Below are positions 14,003-22,562 of a stretch of DNA of 64,000 nucleotides, in pieces. Below the pieces are notes generated by a model. The model did no database searches, had not been told where the DNA came from, and saw only the letters and a list, made by a program, of their open reading frames with translations. Each line of letters starts with the position of its first letter. Position 1 is the stretch's first letter. Source of the DNA: a virus. Location of the stretch: positions 97,046-161,045 of the IMG/VR virus record IMGVR_UViG_3300036719_002274, one strand, 5' to 3'. The position numbers were made by a program, and so were the translations under genes.

Positions 14003-15136
14003 ATGAGTGAGAGAAAATTAGCAAGTATTCAGAAAATTATTGATGTTAAAGCCATTGACGGTGCTGATAAAATCGAACTAGCCTTTGTCAAGGGTTGGCA
14101 AGTTGTTGTGGCTAAGAAGGATGGATTCAAGATTGGTGATTTAGTCGTCTATATCGAAATTGATTCACTAGTACCTGATCGTCCTGAATTTGAATTCCTT
14201 CGTGAGCGTAAGTTCCGTGTAAGAACTATCAAGCTTCGTAAACAGCTTTCACAAGGTCTTATCGTTCCTATTGATACTATTTCTAATTTACGTCATGCTC
14301 TAATTTCATTAAAGACTATTGAAGAGGGTGATGATGTTACAGCACTTATGGGTATCACTAAGTATGATCCACAGGCACAGGAAGAGAAAGCTCTTAGCGT
14401 CCCTAAACACCAGAACAAGGTGCTTAGATACCTTATGAACTTCAAAGCCTTTAGAACGGTTTACTTAAAATTAAATCAAAAGGAGAACGGTTGGCCTGTC
14501 GGTGTTGTCTCTAAGACTGATGAAGAGAATATCCAGAATATGTACAATGTCATTTCTGAGAACTTTGAGAAGAGTTTTTATGTGACTGAGAAGTTAGAGG
14601 GACAGAGTGCGACATTCTATACCACGTTTGAGAAACATTGGGGTTTCAATCGTAAGGTGTTTGGTGTATGCTCTCGTAATATCAAACTTGAGAAACCTGA
14701 CAACTCTAAGTACTGGCAGACCGCAAAGCGATATGATCTTGAGAAGGTTTTAAAGTCTTACAAGTGCCGTGTTGCTATTCAGGGTGAGCAAGTAGGTGAG
14801 GGTATTCAGGGTAATATCTATAAACTTACTGGTGTTGATCTATTTGTATTCAACGTGTATATGGATGGTAAACGTTTAGGTGTAGATGAATTGAAGGCAT
14901 TTTGTGATAAGCATGGTTTAACGACTGTGCCTGTACTTGATGCAAACTTCGTTCCTTCTAAAGAAATAGTTTGCAATACCAAGGATGTTATTGTACATTA
15001 CTTACTTGGATACAGTAATGGGACATCTGTGTTATACAAGACTATGCGTGAGGGTGTTGTTTTACGATTAAATGAGAATCCTAGCGTATCAGTCAAGGCA
15101 CGTAGTCCTGATTACTTAATTAAACATGAGGAATAA
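14003..15136 (+). CDS. RNA ligase, DRB0094-like, 377 aa
   Basis: An N-terminal OB-like domain (IQKIIDVKAIDGADKIELA) precedes a nucleotidyltransferase core. Motif I is EKLEG with Lys197 as the presumed adenylylation site. Later motifs are visible: VCSRN (III), AIQGEQVGEGIQ (IIIa/IV region), MREGVVLRL (IV) and VKARS (V). N-terminal OB plus ligase core is characteristic of the Deinococcus DraRnl/DRB0094 family, which seals nicks in RNA with 3'-OH/5'-PO4 ends. Strong AGGAG site. It fits an RNA-repair role with the kinase, RtcB and KptA genes downstream. Confidence 0.87.
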   Translation: MSERKLASIQKIIDVKAIDGADKIELAFVKGWQVVVAKKDGFKIGDLVVYIEIDSLVPDRPEFEFLRERKFRVRTIKLRKQLSQGLIVPIDTISNLRHALISLKTIEEGDDVTALMGITKYDPQAQEEKALSVPKHQNKVLRYLMNFKAFRTVYLKLNQKENGWPVGVVSKTDEENIQNMYNVISENFEKSFYVTEKLEGQSATFYTTFEKHWGFNRKVFGVCSRNIKLEKPDNSKYWQTAKRYDLEKVLKSYKCRVAIQGEQVGEGIQGNIYKLTGVDLFVFNVYMDGKRLGVDELKAFCDKHGLTTVPVLDANFVPSKEIVCNTKDVIVHYLLGYSNGTSVLYKTMREGVVLRLNENPSVSVKARSPDYLIKHEE

Positions 15137-15139
15137 ATT

Positions 15140-15292
15140 ATGAACAAATCAATGACAATAGCATCTTATGTGATTTTTTACCTAGCATTCGGTTTAATAG
15201 GATTCGGAACTAGTGGAGATGATGGATCAAAATTCCGAGATATCGCAATCTTTTTAATGGGATGGGCTATCTTTATCAGACAAGGGGAATAA
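15140..15292 (+). CDS. small membrane protein, 50 aa
   Basis: ATG 15140 follows GAGGAATAAATT. Two hydrophobic segments flank a polar loop (SGDDGSKFRD). It is in a tight cluster with a lipoprotein-like peptide. Function unknown. Confidence 0.65.
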   Translation: MNKSMTIASYVIFYLAFGLIGFGTSGDDGSKFRDIAIFLMGWAIFIRQGE

Positions 15293-15293
15293 T

Positions 15294-15386
15294 ATGAAAC
15301 ATACAGCAATAATCTTAATACTATTAATTATCTTTGTAATGTTGTTCACTTCTGGTTGTGGATTCATAGTTCTATTTGGTATTTAA
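15294..15386 (+). CDS. lipoprotein-like micropeptide, 30 aa
   Basis: A hydrophobic signal-like segment (IILILLIIFVML) ends in FTSGCG, a plausible lipobox with Cys22. Only eight residues follow the cysteine. Starts 1 nt after the previous stop. Several other genes in the window show the same lipobox form; some phage lipopeptides cause superinfection exclusion or act as spanin subunits. Confidence 0.55.
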   Translation: MKHTAIILILLIIFVMLFTSGCGFIVLFGI

Positions 15387-15387
15387 T

Positions 15388-15660
15388 ATGATAACTGCAT
15401 ACGGTGAAGATATCGCCTTTGCTATGTGCGGTGGGTGTCCTGTGCCGAAAGTGGCAAGGGATGCCTTCTGTCATATGTATAAAGGTAATGATGCTATGGA
15501 ATATGGTAATCTATGTTTATTGCGTGAGATTGAACGTAGACAAAACGGTATATTAAACTTGTCACCATTCCAACCATGTGATAGTGAAGAAGCTAAAGCA
15601 TCTTTGGAACGTCGAAGAGAACGTATTATAGGTAAAGAATGGCAGGAATATTATGGTTAA
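15388..15660 (+). CDS. hypothetical protein, 90 aa
   Basis: ATG 15388 begins 1 nt after the previous stop. An N-terminal cluster, FAMCGGCPVP, then a cysteine-containing helix (RDAFCHMYKGND) could bind metal; the C-terminal half is a charged helix (ERRRERIIGKEW). No family recognised. It overlaps the macro-domain gene by 8 nt. Confidence 0.7.
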   Translation: MITAYGEDIAFAMCGGCPVPKVARDAFCHMYKGNDAMEYGNLCLLREIERRQNGILNLSPFQPCDSEEAKASLERRRERIIGKEWQEYYG

Positions 15661-16183
15661 AATAAAATATGTTGAGGGTGATCTTACTGATCCTATTTCA
15701 CTTGTTAGTGATAATGGAATATTAGTTAGTACGCTTATTATGCATATAGTGAACGATCAAGGTATGATGGGTTCTGGCGTTGCTAGAGCTTTGTATGAAA
15801 AATGGCCTAAAGTTCGTAGTGAATACATTCGATGGTTTAATGAACCGAATACTTTTGATGTTGATACAGCTTTCCGACTAGGTAAGACACAATTTGTGAC
15901 TGTATCCCCACCATCACTATATGATATCGTGGTAGCTAATATGGTAGGTCAACACATGGTTGGTGCTGATGAACATGGTAATCCACCTATCCGCTATGAT
16001 GCCTTGGATAGTTGTTTAACGCATGTTAAGAATTATGCAGAAAGATTTGAATTTTCTGTACATATGCCTTATAAAATGGGTGCAGATCGTGCCAGAGGTG
16101 ATTGGAACAAAATTGTACAGATGGTTGAAGATATCCTTTGCAAAAATGATATCGCTGTGGTAGTCTATAAGTTGAAAGGTTAA
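15653..16183 (+). CDS. macro-domain protein (ADP-ribose-binding), 176 aa
   Basis: The fold signature is visible: EGDLTDP at the N-terminus, then MHIVNDQGMMGSGVARALYE, the macro-domain loop with an Asn/Asp and Gly-rich phosphate-binding segment, then VANMVGQH and MPYKMGADRARGDW. Small stand-alone macro domains bind ADP-ribose and often remove it from proteins, ADP-ribose-1''-phosphate or nucleic acid. In phages they are suspected anti-defence factors. It fits with KptA and NADAR genes nearby, both linked to ADP-ribose chemistry. Confidence 0.85.
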   Translation: MVKIKYVEGDLTDPISLVSDNGILVSTLIMHIVNDQGMMGSGVARALYEKWPKVRSEYIRWFNEPNTFDVDTAFRLGKTQFVTVSPPSLYDIVVANMVGQHMVGADEHGNPPIRYDALDSCLTHVKNYAERFEFSVHMPYKMGADRARGDWNKIVQMVEDILCKNDIAVVVYKLKG

Positions 16184-16184
16184 T

Positions 16185-16352
16185 ATGAAAATAAAAACGT
16201 TATGGATTATCAAAGAGAAGGAATCTGGTGAACATAGATGGTATACGTTCACAAGACAACAAGCCAGAGATACTATTAAGGATTATAGATACTGGAATGG
16301 ATTTAGTGCTAAACAATTAGTCGTTAAGCAAGGAAGGGTATTTGAAGTATGA
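16185..16352 (+). CDS. hypothetical protein, 55 aa
   Basis: ATG 16185, stop TGA overlapping the next ATG. A small basic protein with aromatic residues (HRWYTFTRQQARDTIKDY) that looks like a strand followed by a helix. Coupled to 16349. Function unknown. Confidence 0.7.
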   Translation: MKIKTLWIIKEKESGEHRWYTFTRQQARDTIKDYRYWNGFSAKQLVVKQGRVFEV

Positions 16353-16750
16353 ATATTGAAAATGCAGAAAAACGTAAGCAAGGTCGCCCAAAAGATAATA
16401 CATTTCCTACATTTGTTACATGTCGTGTGACAGGGAAACAAAGTAAAATTAATGTAACACTTTTGCGTAGACAACTCCAAAAGAACGGTAAAACTATTGA
16501 AGAGTATTTGTCAAATTATGTGAGCCGAGAGGGTAAACACATTGAGGAAGATGCCTCAGATACTACACAAGTACTTCCCCCGATCAATCCAGACCTTGGT
16601 AAGGCTATTGAAGTAGAGGAACGAGTATACGATGAAGATACGTTAGAAAAACGTAAAGTCATTATCAAAGATTTGTGGAATAAAATTGCACAACAGCCTC
16701 CTGAATATTATCAGGAACAATTTAAGATTATAGGTTATCGTGGAAAATAA
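16349..16750 (+). CDS. hypothetical DNA-binding-like protein, 133 aa
   Basis: The N-terminus KRKQGRPKDNTF has a GRPK AT-hook core. It is followed by a helix-rich segment (TGKQSKINVTLLRRQLQK; TIEEYLSNYVSRE) resembling a zinc-free MucR/Ros-like or HTH region, but no family is certain. The C-terminal half is acidic then helical. Likely nucleic-acid-associated. Confidence 0.7.
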   Translation: MNIENAEKRKQGRPKDNTFPTFVTCRVTGKQSKINVTLLRRQLQKNGKTIEEYLSNYVSREGKHIEEDASDTTQVLPPINPDLGKAIEVEERVYDEDTLEKRKVIIKDLWNKIAQQPPEYYQEQFKIIGYRGK

Positions 16751-16925
16751 AGTAAGAACCGAACTATTATTACAAACTGCTAACATTAGAACGTTATGCA
16801 ATGAAGTGTTGGATGATTATAACGACAAGAAATTAACACTTGTCGAAATGGATGCCCGTATGGTAGTGTTAAGTAAGAAATTAACCGAGTTGTCAGAAAG
16901 ACTTGAAAATGAAAAATTCGGATAA
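16740..16925 (+). CDS. helical hypothetical protein, 61 aa
   Basis: GTG start at 16740 inside the end of the preceding gene. The entire sequence is predicted helical with heptad leucines (VVLSKKLTELSERLEN). A small coiled-coil protein of unknown role. Confidence 0.6.
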   Translation: MENKVRTELLLQTANIRTLCNEVLDDYNDKKLTLVEMDARMVVLSKKLTELSERLENEKFG

Positions 16926-16977
16926 AGCTATTATTATCATTGTAATCCTTTTACTATTTGGTGTAAAATGTTGCTAA
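16909..16977 (+). CDS. micro membrane peptide, 22 aa
   Basis: ATG 16909 overlaps the end of the previous frame; stop TAA 16975-16977. MKNSDKA then a hydrophobic helix (IIIIVILLLFGV) and a terminal Lys-Cys-Cys. It may be a real micropeptide or a chance frame. It sits directly before the lipoprotein gene. Confidence 0.4.
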   Translation: MKNSDKAIIIIVILLLFGVKCC

Positions 16978-16989
16978 TGTGCGTGTTAT

Positions 16990-17262
16990 ATGAAACTATT
17001 ACAAAGTGTCCTACTATCGATTGTGTTACTTTATTCTGGTGGGTGTGCGGGATATCCATTTGATAACGCTGACCATGAAGCATTGATTTTAATGTATAGT
17101 AGGCAACATGCCATTGAAGAACAAGTGAGACATCAGGCAGAGATTAGTGAAGCGGTAAAAAACTTTCAAATTCAAGCAATTAAAGGTGGCTTTGCTTATT
17201 GGGATGTGGTAGACTATTCAGGACGAGTGGAATTTAAATGGGTTGGACAGAAAAGGAAATAA
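16990..17262 (+). CDS. lipoprotein, 90 aa
   Basis: Signal peptide with lipobox: hydrophobic core SVLLSIVLLY then SGGCAG (Cys19). The mature part begins with an acidic helix (NADHEALILMYSRQHAI) and is largely helical. A small outer-membrane-type lipoprotein; possible roles are Rz1-like spanin or superinfection exclusion, neither proven. Confidence 0.75.
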   Translation: MKLLQSVLLSIVLLYSGGCAGYPFDNADHEALILMYSRQHAIEEQVRHQAEISEAVKNFQIQAIKGGFAYWDVVDYSGRVEFKWVGQKRK

Positions 17263-17263
17263 T

Positions 17264-17728
17264 ATGATTAATTTACAATTAGATATACCTGCATTGGAAC
17301 GATTGATTGGCGATGATAAAGAATTCGAATTGAAGTTGAAGGATGGAGTCATTGCGAATTTCGTTGACAAACATCTTAGAGTTCTTTTGAAGGATGAACT
17401 TATCAAGGCTAAGATTGAGGAAATCACCAAGAAGATTAATGGTGAGGCTGATAAGATCGTTGCCAAGGAATTTGGTAACATGTCTAGTACTGGTTATGGC
17501 TATGCAATCAAATTGAATACGGAGTTTGAGAAGCATCTTAAAAGTCTTATTCGTTCACATGTTGATACTATGGTTTACACTATTATTGATGATAAGGTGA
17601 AAGAGTCTATTGCTAGTATTGATATTGGTGCGTATGCAGACCGTATTATGACGCTTCGTATGAACGAATTGTGTAAAGATGCTATCAACACTAAGGCTAA
17701 AGCGTTGATTGCCAATGCTTTGAAGTGA
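17264..17728 (+). CDS. hypothetical helical protein, 154 aa
   Basis: ATG 17264 follows AAAGGAAATAAT, in place of an upstream in-frame start. Largely helical, rich in Lys, Ile and Ala, with no signal or cysteine pair. It could be a structural or coiled-coil partner. No catalytic motif. Function unknown. Confidence 0.75.
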   Translation: MINLQLDIPALERLIGDDKEFELKLKDGVIANFVDKHLRVLLKDELIKAKIEEITKKINGEADKIVAKEFGNMSSTGYGYAIKLNTEFEKHLKSLIRSHVDTMVYTIIDDKVKESIASIDIGAYADRIMTLRMNELCKDAINTKAKALIANALK

Positions 17729-17737
17729 GGTATATAT

Positions 17738-17881
17738 ATGGACGGTTCAGCATTCAGCGGTATGGGTGAAGTTATTGCAACGATGATGATAGCGTGTGTA
17801 ATATTTGTCCCATTAGGTATATGGAAATGTGTTGACATTATCATCTGGTTATGGCATCATTTTCACATAGTAATTACTTGA
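17738..17881 (+). CDS. small membrane protein, 47 aa
   Basis: ATG 17738 follows GAGGTATATAT; stop TGA 17879-17881. One long hydrophobic segment (VIATMMIACVIFVPLGIW) plus an aromatic/His-rich second segment (IIIWLWHHFHIVIT). It is a micro membrane protein; unknown role. Confidence 0.65.
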   Translation: MDGSAFSGMGEVIATMMIACVIFVPLGIWKCVDIIIWLWHHFHIVIT

Positions 17882-17888
17882 GGTAAAT

Positions 17889-18188
17889 ATGAAAACTAAA
17901 ATAACTAAAATTAGTGCTGTTGATAATCCGCTTGTACCTACTGCAAGTGTTGAACAGTATGAGTGTGGACATCTTAATGACTTGTCACCGTTTGATGGGT
18001 ATTGGGTTACAGGGAAATTGGTTAAACCAATTGTCGTAGGCGAATCTATCCTATTGGAGCGTGATTGTCGAAATGGTGTTAAAGTTGATGGAATGTTTGT
18101 TTCTTCAACGGTTAAAAAAACTGGTAAAAATTATGGTAAGTTGTTTGTATTTACAGATAATTCTATCTATAGAGTTGAGGAAGTATGA
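17889..18188 (+). CDS. hypothetical protein, 99 aa
   Basis: A small beta-rich protein containing YWVTGKLVKPIVVGESI and KYGxx-type strands. It has two cysteines only (YECGH and RDCRN), so a metal site is not clear. The stop overlaps the next ATG. No family recognised. Confidence 0.75.
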   Translation: MKTKITKISAVDNPLVPTASVEQYECGHLNDLSPFDGYWVTGKLVKPIVVGESILLERDCRNGVKVDGMFVSSTVKKTGKNYGKLFVFTDNSIYRVEEV

Positions 18189-18697
18189 AAATTGTACGTG
18201 ACTTTCTAAGAGAGGTTTCGCTTGAAGAGTTCTGTGATGAAAATGATATTGAAATTATCATCCATGAACGTCCTAATGGTAGAGCGACAGGAAACGGCAA
18301 CTTGACTCGCTATTATGGTGGATTACAGAATAATATTAGTACACTCTGTGAAATTATTCGTCCTTCTATATTGAGTGGTGTTGTGGCTAATGGTAATACT
18401 GAGGAAGACGTTTTGAATCAAATAGTAGAAACTATTAGTGAAGAATCTATAACATTTGAAGCGATGAAAAAAGATCGTAGGATTTATAAGGTTCCTCGCT
18501 TAATTTCAGTGTGGACAGTTGATAAGAAATCAATTGCACCACCTGAAGAAAAAACTCATTATAAACCTTCAATTAGTAAAGAAAAATTTGAGAGAAGTTG
18601 TAAAAAGTGTGGATATCTAACTAAGAATGTTAGTCACGGATATTATAAATGTCATTGCGGTGAATGTCCCGCTATAACTAAAAAGATACCAAAATGA
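18185..18697 (+). CDS. hypothetical protein with C-terminal zinc ribbon, 170 aa
   Basis: The first 130 residues form a soluble alpha/beta region without a clear motif. The end contains CKKCGYL then CHCGECP about 17 residues later, a zinc ribbon. Coupled at both ends (ATGA overlaps) to 17889 and the kinase at 18694, so it may be functionally linked to the RNA-repair genes. Confidence 0.75.
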   Translation: MKIVRDFLREVSLEEFCDENDIEIIIHERPNGRATGNGNLTRYYGGLQNNISTLCEIIRPSILSGVVANGNTEEDVLNQIVETISEESITFEAMKKDRRIYKVPRLISVWTVDKKSIAPPEEKTHYKPSISKEKFERSCKKCGYLTKNVSHGYYKCHCGECPAITKKIPK

Positions 18698-19155
18698 AAA
18701 AGAAGCCTGAAATGATTATAATGATGGGCTTACCCGCTTGTGGTAAGAACACTTGGATTAAAAATAACAAGAAGTCTCACGTTGTAGTTGAACTTGATTG
18801 GATTCGTAGACATATCTTTGGACATCAGTATCATAAAGAAGCTGAACCATTTATCATCGGTATGGCGAAAAGTATTACCAGAATGCTTTTATCACAAGGC
18901 AAAGATGTGATTATAAATTCAACTGGTTTGGTGGCACAAATTCGTAATGAGTGGGTGAATATGGCTGATGAATACGAATATACTACCAAAATTGTTTTTA
19001 TTGACATACCCATTATGAAGTGCTATTCTCGTAATAGTAAGCGAGTAGAAGATAAGGTTCCAGAAGAAGTGATTGAACGAATGGGTAACATCTTACAACG
19101 ACCTAATATCTCTTGTATCGATAAAGCCGATAAAATTTTGATTGCGGAAGATTAA
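18694..19155 (+). CDS. P-loop kinase, PNK-like, 153 aa
   Basis: The P-loop MGLPACGKNTW starts near residue 11; downstream are the AAA_33/zeta-toxin-like elements ELDWIRRHIFG, NSTGLVAQIRNEW and VFIDIPIMKCYSRNSKR (lid arginines). The arrangement resembles the kinase half of T4 polynucleotide kinase, which phosphorylates 5'-OH RNA/DNA ends. No phosphatase domain is attached. Directly followed by the RlaP-like gene, supporting a repair role. Other P-loop kinase functions are possible. Confidence 0.72.
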   Translation: MKKKPEMIIMMGLPACGKNTWIKNNKKSHVVVELDWIRRHIFGHQYHKEAEPFIIGMAKSITRMLLSQGKDVIINSTGLVAQIRNEWVNMADEYEYTTKIVFIDIPIMKCYSRNSKRVEDKVPEEVIERMGNILQRPNISCIDKADKILIAED

Positions 19156-19157
19156 TT

Positions 19158-20276
19158 ATGAAGAAAATGACTGTTGAAGATTTGCGAAAGACAGGATACA
19201 TCATCTTTGAATGTATCAGTGGTTCACATGCTTATGGAACCAATATTGAAACCTCTGATACCGATATCAGGGGTATCTATATTTTTCCTGAAAGTGAAAA
19301 GACTTTATTTGACGATCACCAATTGGAAGTCGCTGATGATAAACAGGATATCAAGTTTTTTGAACTACAGAAGTTCATGCAACTTTGCGCTGAAAATAAT
19401 CCCAATGTGTTAGAGCTATTGTTTACTCCCGCTGAGTGCATCATTTATAAGGATGCCCGAATGGATGTATTACTTACCAATAATGAATTGTTTGTAAGTC
19501 AGAAGTCTTACCATAGTTTTAATGGATACGCTTATGCACAGATTCAAAAGGCAAAGGGTAAGAATAAGAAGGTGAATAATCCGAAGCCTGTAGAGCGTCC
19601 TGTCAAGGAAGATTACTGCTTTGTAATTCCAGAGGGAAGGATATACAATCTTCCACCTGCTAGACCTATTAAACTTACTGAAATTACTAGTACTTATGGT
19701 GGCAGTACCGAAGTAGTTCCTTTTGATTTGAGTAAATTTAATTGTGCTAGACTTGAACAAACTGCACATATCTATAGACTTTATTACTACGGTGATGAAG
19801 CTAAAGGTGTGTTTCGTGGTGATGAAAATCTTGTGCCAGAGTCTATCCCATTGGAAGACGAAGTTACTAAGTTTTATGGCTTACTCATTTGGAATGAAGA
19901 TGCCTATAAGCGTGATGTAGCTGAATGGAAGTCTTATTGGGAGTGGAAGAATAATCGTAATGATGCACGTTGGGTGGATCAGGAAAAGGGATTGCTTGAC
20001 TACGATCAAAAGAATATGATGCATTGCATGAGACTAATGTTAAGTGGAAAGAACATCTTGACAAATGGTGTGCCACTTGTTCGATTTGATGGTGAACAGT
20101 TGCAGTATCTACGTGACATTCGTGCAGGTAAGTTTGAATATAATTTTATTATGAACGCTGTTGAAGAAAAGATGAAGGAATTGGAAGTATTAAAGGATAC
20201 TACTAAGCTTCGATATGCTGTTGATAATTACGCAATTAGCGAGATTTACAAAAAGTTGATTTATTACACACTTTAA
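19158..20276 (+). CDS. RlaP-like nucleotidyltransferase, 372 aa
   Basis: The N-terminus has the polymerase-beta-type nucleotidyltransferase motif: SGSHAYGTN then SDTDIRGIY, with two acids of the DxD type. This layout (GSHAYGxxxxxSDxDxRG) defines the predicted nucleotidyltransferases (DUF2204/RlaP-type) found near RNA-repair genes in bacteria and phages. It starts 2 nt after the kinase. The substrate is not known; a role in RNA end processing is inferred from context. Confidence 0.78.
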   Translation: MKKMTVEDLRKTGYIIFECISGSHAYGTNIETSDTDIRGIYIFPESEKTLFDDHQLEVADDKQDIKFFELQKFMQLCAENNPNVLELLFTPAECIIYKDARMDVLLTNNELFVSQKSYHSFNGYAYAQIQKAKGKNKKVNNPKPVERPVKEDYCFVIPEGRIYNLPPARPIKLTEITSTYGGSTEVVPFDLSKFNCARLEQTAHIYRLYYYGDEAKGVFRGDENLVPESIPLEDEVTKFYGLLIWNEDAYKRDVAEWKSYWEWKNNRNDARWVDQEKGLLDYDQKNMMHCMRLMLSGKNILTNGVPLVRFDGEQLQYLRDIRAGKFEYNFIMNAVEEKMKELEVLKDTTKLRYAVDNYAISEIYKKLIYYTL

Positions 20277-20278
20277 TG

Positions 20279-20307
20279 TTGACTATGCTATCTTTGTTTG
20301 GTATCGT
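20279..20307 (+). promoter_or_regulatory. sigma70-like promoter
   Basis: TTGACT (20279-20284) overlapping the previous stop region, 17-nt spacer, TATCGT (20302-20307). The leader to the ATG at 20352 contains GGGATAAAAGA as ribosome site. Confidence 0.6.
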
Positions 20308-20351
20308 ATTTAGCAGTGGTGGAAATAATAACAAACAAAAGGGATAAAAGA

Positions 20352-21107
20352 ATGAAGAAAATTATTGTAATGGTGTTGGCAGTGTTGATGTGTGTCTCGT
20401 ATGCTGATGCTAGAGGTTCAAGTTCTAGTTCACGTTCATCTGGATCACGCTCTTATAGTAGTAAGAGTTCTACCTCTAGTAAATCATATAACTCTTCTAG
20501 TAGGTCTGCAACACCTAGTAAGTCTGTCAGAACCCCTAGCATTACTCCAAGGTCTACACCCGCACCATTGACGATGCCAAAATATAACTCATCTTCAAGT
20601 AAAATTACTCCTAAATATACTCCTGCACCTATTAAAACCTCTTCCCGTAGTTGGTTTAATAAGTCTACTCCAAGTCACTCAACAAGTCGAATGGTTCCTA
20701 ATTATCATCGATCATATTCCTATGACCGTCCTTCCTATACCACACATCATTCATCAGGGTTTGGAATGACTGATTATTTGATGTTGTATATGATTTTTGG
20801 CAATCATAATAACAACTCTACAAAAAGTTATGTAAATAACGCATATCCAGTTGCACCTACACTTGTAACAACTCGTTCAAATGTGGTAACGACCGTTCCT
20901 GCATATCTATGTAATACACAGTATCTTGGAACAGTTGAAGCCGATGAAAGAGTCAATGGAACTTATACCGTGTCTGATGAGACAGCAAGAAAAGTTGAAC
21001 AAAGTAAAAATAGTGTTATGCTTTTCAACGTGGGTATGCTAGTATTGATCGTGTTGGCAGTATTTGGAGTGATTGGTTGGATTGTTTATATTAAAACGAA
21101 AGGATAA
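20352..21107 (+). CDS. secreted/anchored Ser-rich protein, 251 aa
   Basis: The N-terminal signal peptide (MKKIIVMVLAVLMCVSY) is followed by ADARG, a plausible cleavage site. The next about 120 residues are Ser/Thr/Pro-rich and low complexity. A helical region follows and a transmembrane helix near residues 225-245 (MLVLIVLAVFGVIGWIVY) anchors the C-terminus. It is an envelope protein, adjacent to the SPFH gene. Function unknown. Confidence 0.75.
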   Translation: MKKIIVMVLAVLMCVSYADARGSSSSSRSSGSRSYSSKSSTSSKSYNSSSRSATPSKSVRTPSITPRSTPAPLTMPKYNSSSSKITPKYTPAPIKTSSRSWFNKSTPSHSTSRMVPNYHRSYSYDRPSYTTHHSSGFGMTDYLMLYMIFGNHNNNSTKSYVNNAYPVAPTLVTTRSNVVTTVPAYLCNTQYLGTVEADERVNGTYTVSDETARKVEQSKNSVMLFNVGMLVLIVLAVFGVIGWIVYIKTKG

Positions 21108-21204
21108 ACATGCGCTAGATAATAAAGATAAAGTGTGTGAATATGTTGGATAAAGTGTTGATAGTAAATGTATTAAATAAATGTTAGTAAAAGAAAGAAT
21201 AAAA

Positions 21205-22476
21205 ATGAAAACAAAGTTGATTGTGTTGGGATTGTTGACGTTGGTGGTAGTGTGTATTTGTGCGTTGTGGGGTCAGGCTGTTGAACCTGTCATTTCTACG
21301 AAGTTGGCTCTTGCCAATGTGAATGGAACTGATGGCGATTGGCAGACCTTGAACGTGTTTACAGCTAATAAGTTCTTGATTAAGACTGTATTAGTGGCTT
21401 TGCTTGGCATCGTGGCAATGTTTATGTTCCTTCCTAAGAATACTGGTAAGAACGTGAGTATTGTTATTGGTATGCTTATCATTGGTTTGAATACTACTGG
21501 TTGTATGCGACCTTACGATATTCCTGAATACAGGGATGTTAAGCCTAATGAGACAGCTTTCGTCATTCCTTTGGATATTGACGGAAACGGTCAAGTGAAG
21601 TTCAACTCTGCATCATTCTTGGAAACGAAAAAGGTTGCATCTAAGCGTATTCAGGTTATGCATCGTTGGGTACAGGAAGGTCGCTTGATCGCTGATGGTA
21701 AGTATATTCCGACTTCTGTATTGATTATCGTTGATCGTCAACCTGTTACAGAGGAATGGGTTGCAAAAGAAGGTCAGGTAAAGGGTAAAGATAATGCTAT
21801 CTGGACTGAAAGTATGGATTCAGTTGGATTCAGCATGGGTTGGACTTGTACCGCTTATATCAAGGAAGAGGATGCTTCTAATTTCTTGTACTTCTACCCT
21901 AGTTCTGGTTTGAAAGCTGTTATGAATAGTGAAATTCGTGGAAGGGTTCAAATGACTTCTGCTAACTTCTCTGCTCAGTATAAGCTTGACGATTTGCGTA
22001 ATAAGAAGAATGAAATGGCAAAGAAGGTTCAGGAAGATGTTATTGAGTTCTTCAAGACTCGTGGTATCACTATTACAATGGTTGGTATGTTCGGTGGTAT
22101 GACCTATGAAAATCCTAAGATTCAGGATGCTATCGATCAGACCTTTGTAAGTCAGCAGGAAAAGGTTAATGCGTCAGCTTTCTTGGATGCACAGAAGGAT
22201 AAGAATGCTCGTATTAATAGCGAGGCTACGGCACTTGCAGAAGCGTCACGTTCAAAAGCCAAGGGTGAAGCTGATGGTATTGAGTTTATCAATGTCGCAC
22301 TTGCCAAGGCTAATAACAACCCTCAGTTGATTGAGTTGCGTCAAATTGAGGTTGAGAAGGCACGTATCGACAAGTGGAATGGCACGTATCCTAGCACCGT
22401 TGCAGGAGCAGGGGCGCAGACATGGGTAGGATTGTCCCAAAAGGATGAAGTAGCACCTGTAATGCCTAAGAAATAA
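21205..22476 (+). CDS. SPFH/prohibitin-like membrane protein, 423 aa
   Basis: ATG 21205 begins MKTKLIVLGLLTL. Two N-terminal hydrophobic segments and GLNTTGCMRP, which resembles a lipobox after the second, suggest membrane attachment. The middle is a band-7-like domain, and the C-terminal third is a long Ala/Glu/Lys coiled coil (KVNASAFLDAQKDKNARI; SEATALAEASRSKAKGEAD), the hallmark of SPFH/prohibitin proteins, which form membrane-bound rings. Phage homologues occur but their role is not known. A strong terminator follows. Confidence 0.78.
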   Translation: MKTKLIVLGLLTLVVVCICALWGQAVEPVISTKLALANVNGTDGDWQTLNVFTANKFLIKTVLVALLGIVAMFMFLPKNTGKNVSIVIGMLIIGLNTTGCMRPYDIPEYRDVKPNETAFVIPLDIDGNGQVKFNSASFLETKKVASKRIQVMHRWVQEGRLIADGKYIPTSVLIIVDRQPVTEEWVAKEGQVKGKDNAIWTESMDSVGFSMGWTCTAYIKEEDASNFLYFYPSSGLKAVMNSEIRGRVQMTSANFSAQYKLDDLRNKKNEMAKKVQEDVIEFFKTRGITITMVGMFGGMTYENPKIQDAIDQTFVSQQEKVNASAFLDAQKDKNARINSEATALAEASRSKAKGEADGIEFINVALAKANNNPQLIELRQIEVEKARIDKWNGTYPSTVAGAGAQTWVGLSQKDEVAPVMPKK

Positions 22477-22497
22477 CTTTAACCAGAAGTTAGAAGT

Positions 22498-22526
22498 CCC
22501 CTGCCCGAAAGGGTGGTGGATTTTTT
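22498..22526 (+). terminator. intrinsic terminator after SPFH gene
   Basis: CCCCTGCCC (22498-22506), GAAA tetraloop, GGGTGGTGG, then TTTTTT (22521-22526). It is a classic rho-independent terminator, placed just before the promoter at 22528. Confidence 0.85.
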
Positions 22527-22527
22527 G

Positions 22528-22556
22528 TTGACAGTATCACGTTTTTATGAGAGACT
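22528..22556 (+). promoter_or_regulatory. promoter placing the start codon at +1
   Basis: TTGACA (22528-22533), 17-nt spacer, GAGACT (22551-22556). ATG 22563 is 6 nt further, giving a predicted leaderless mRNA. Confidence 0.65.
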
Positions 22557-22562
22557 ATAAAC

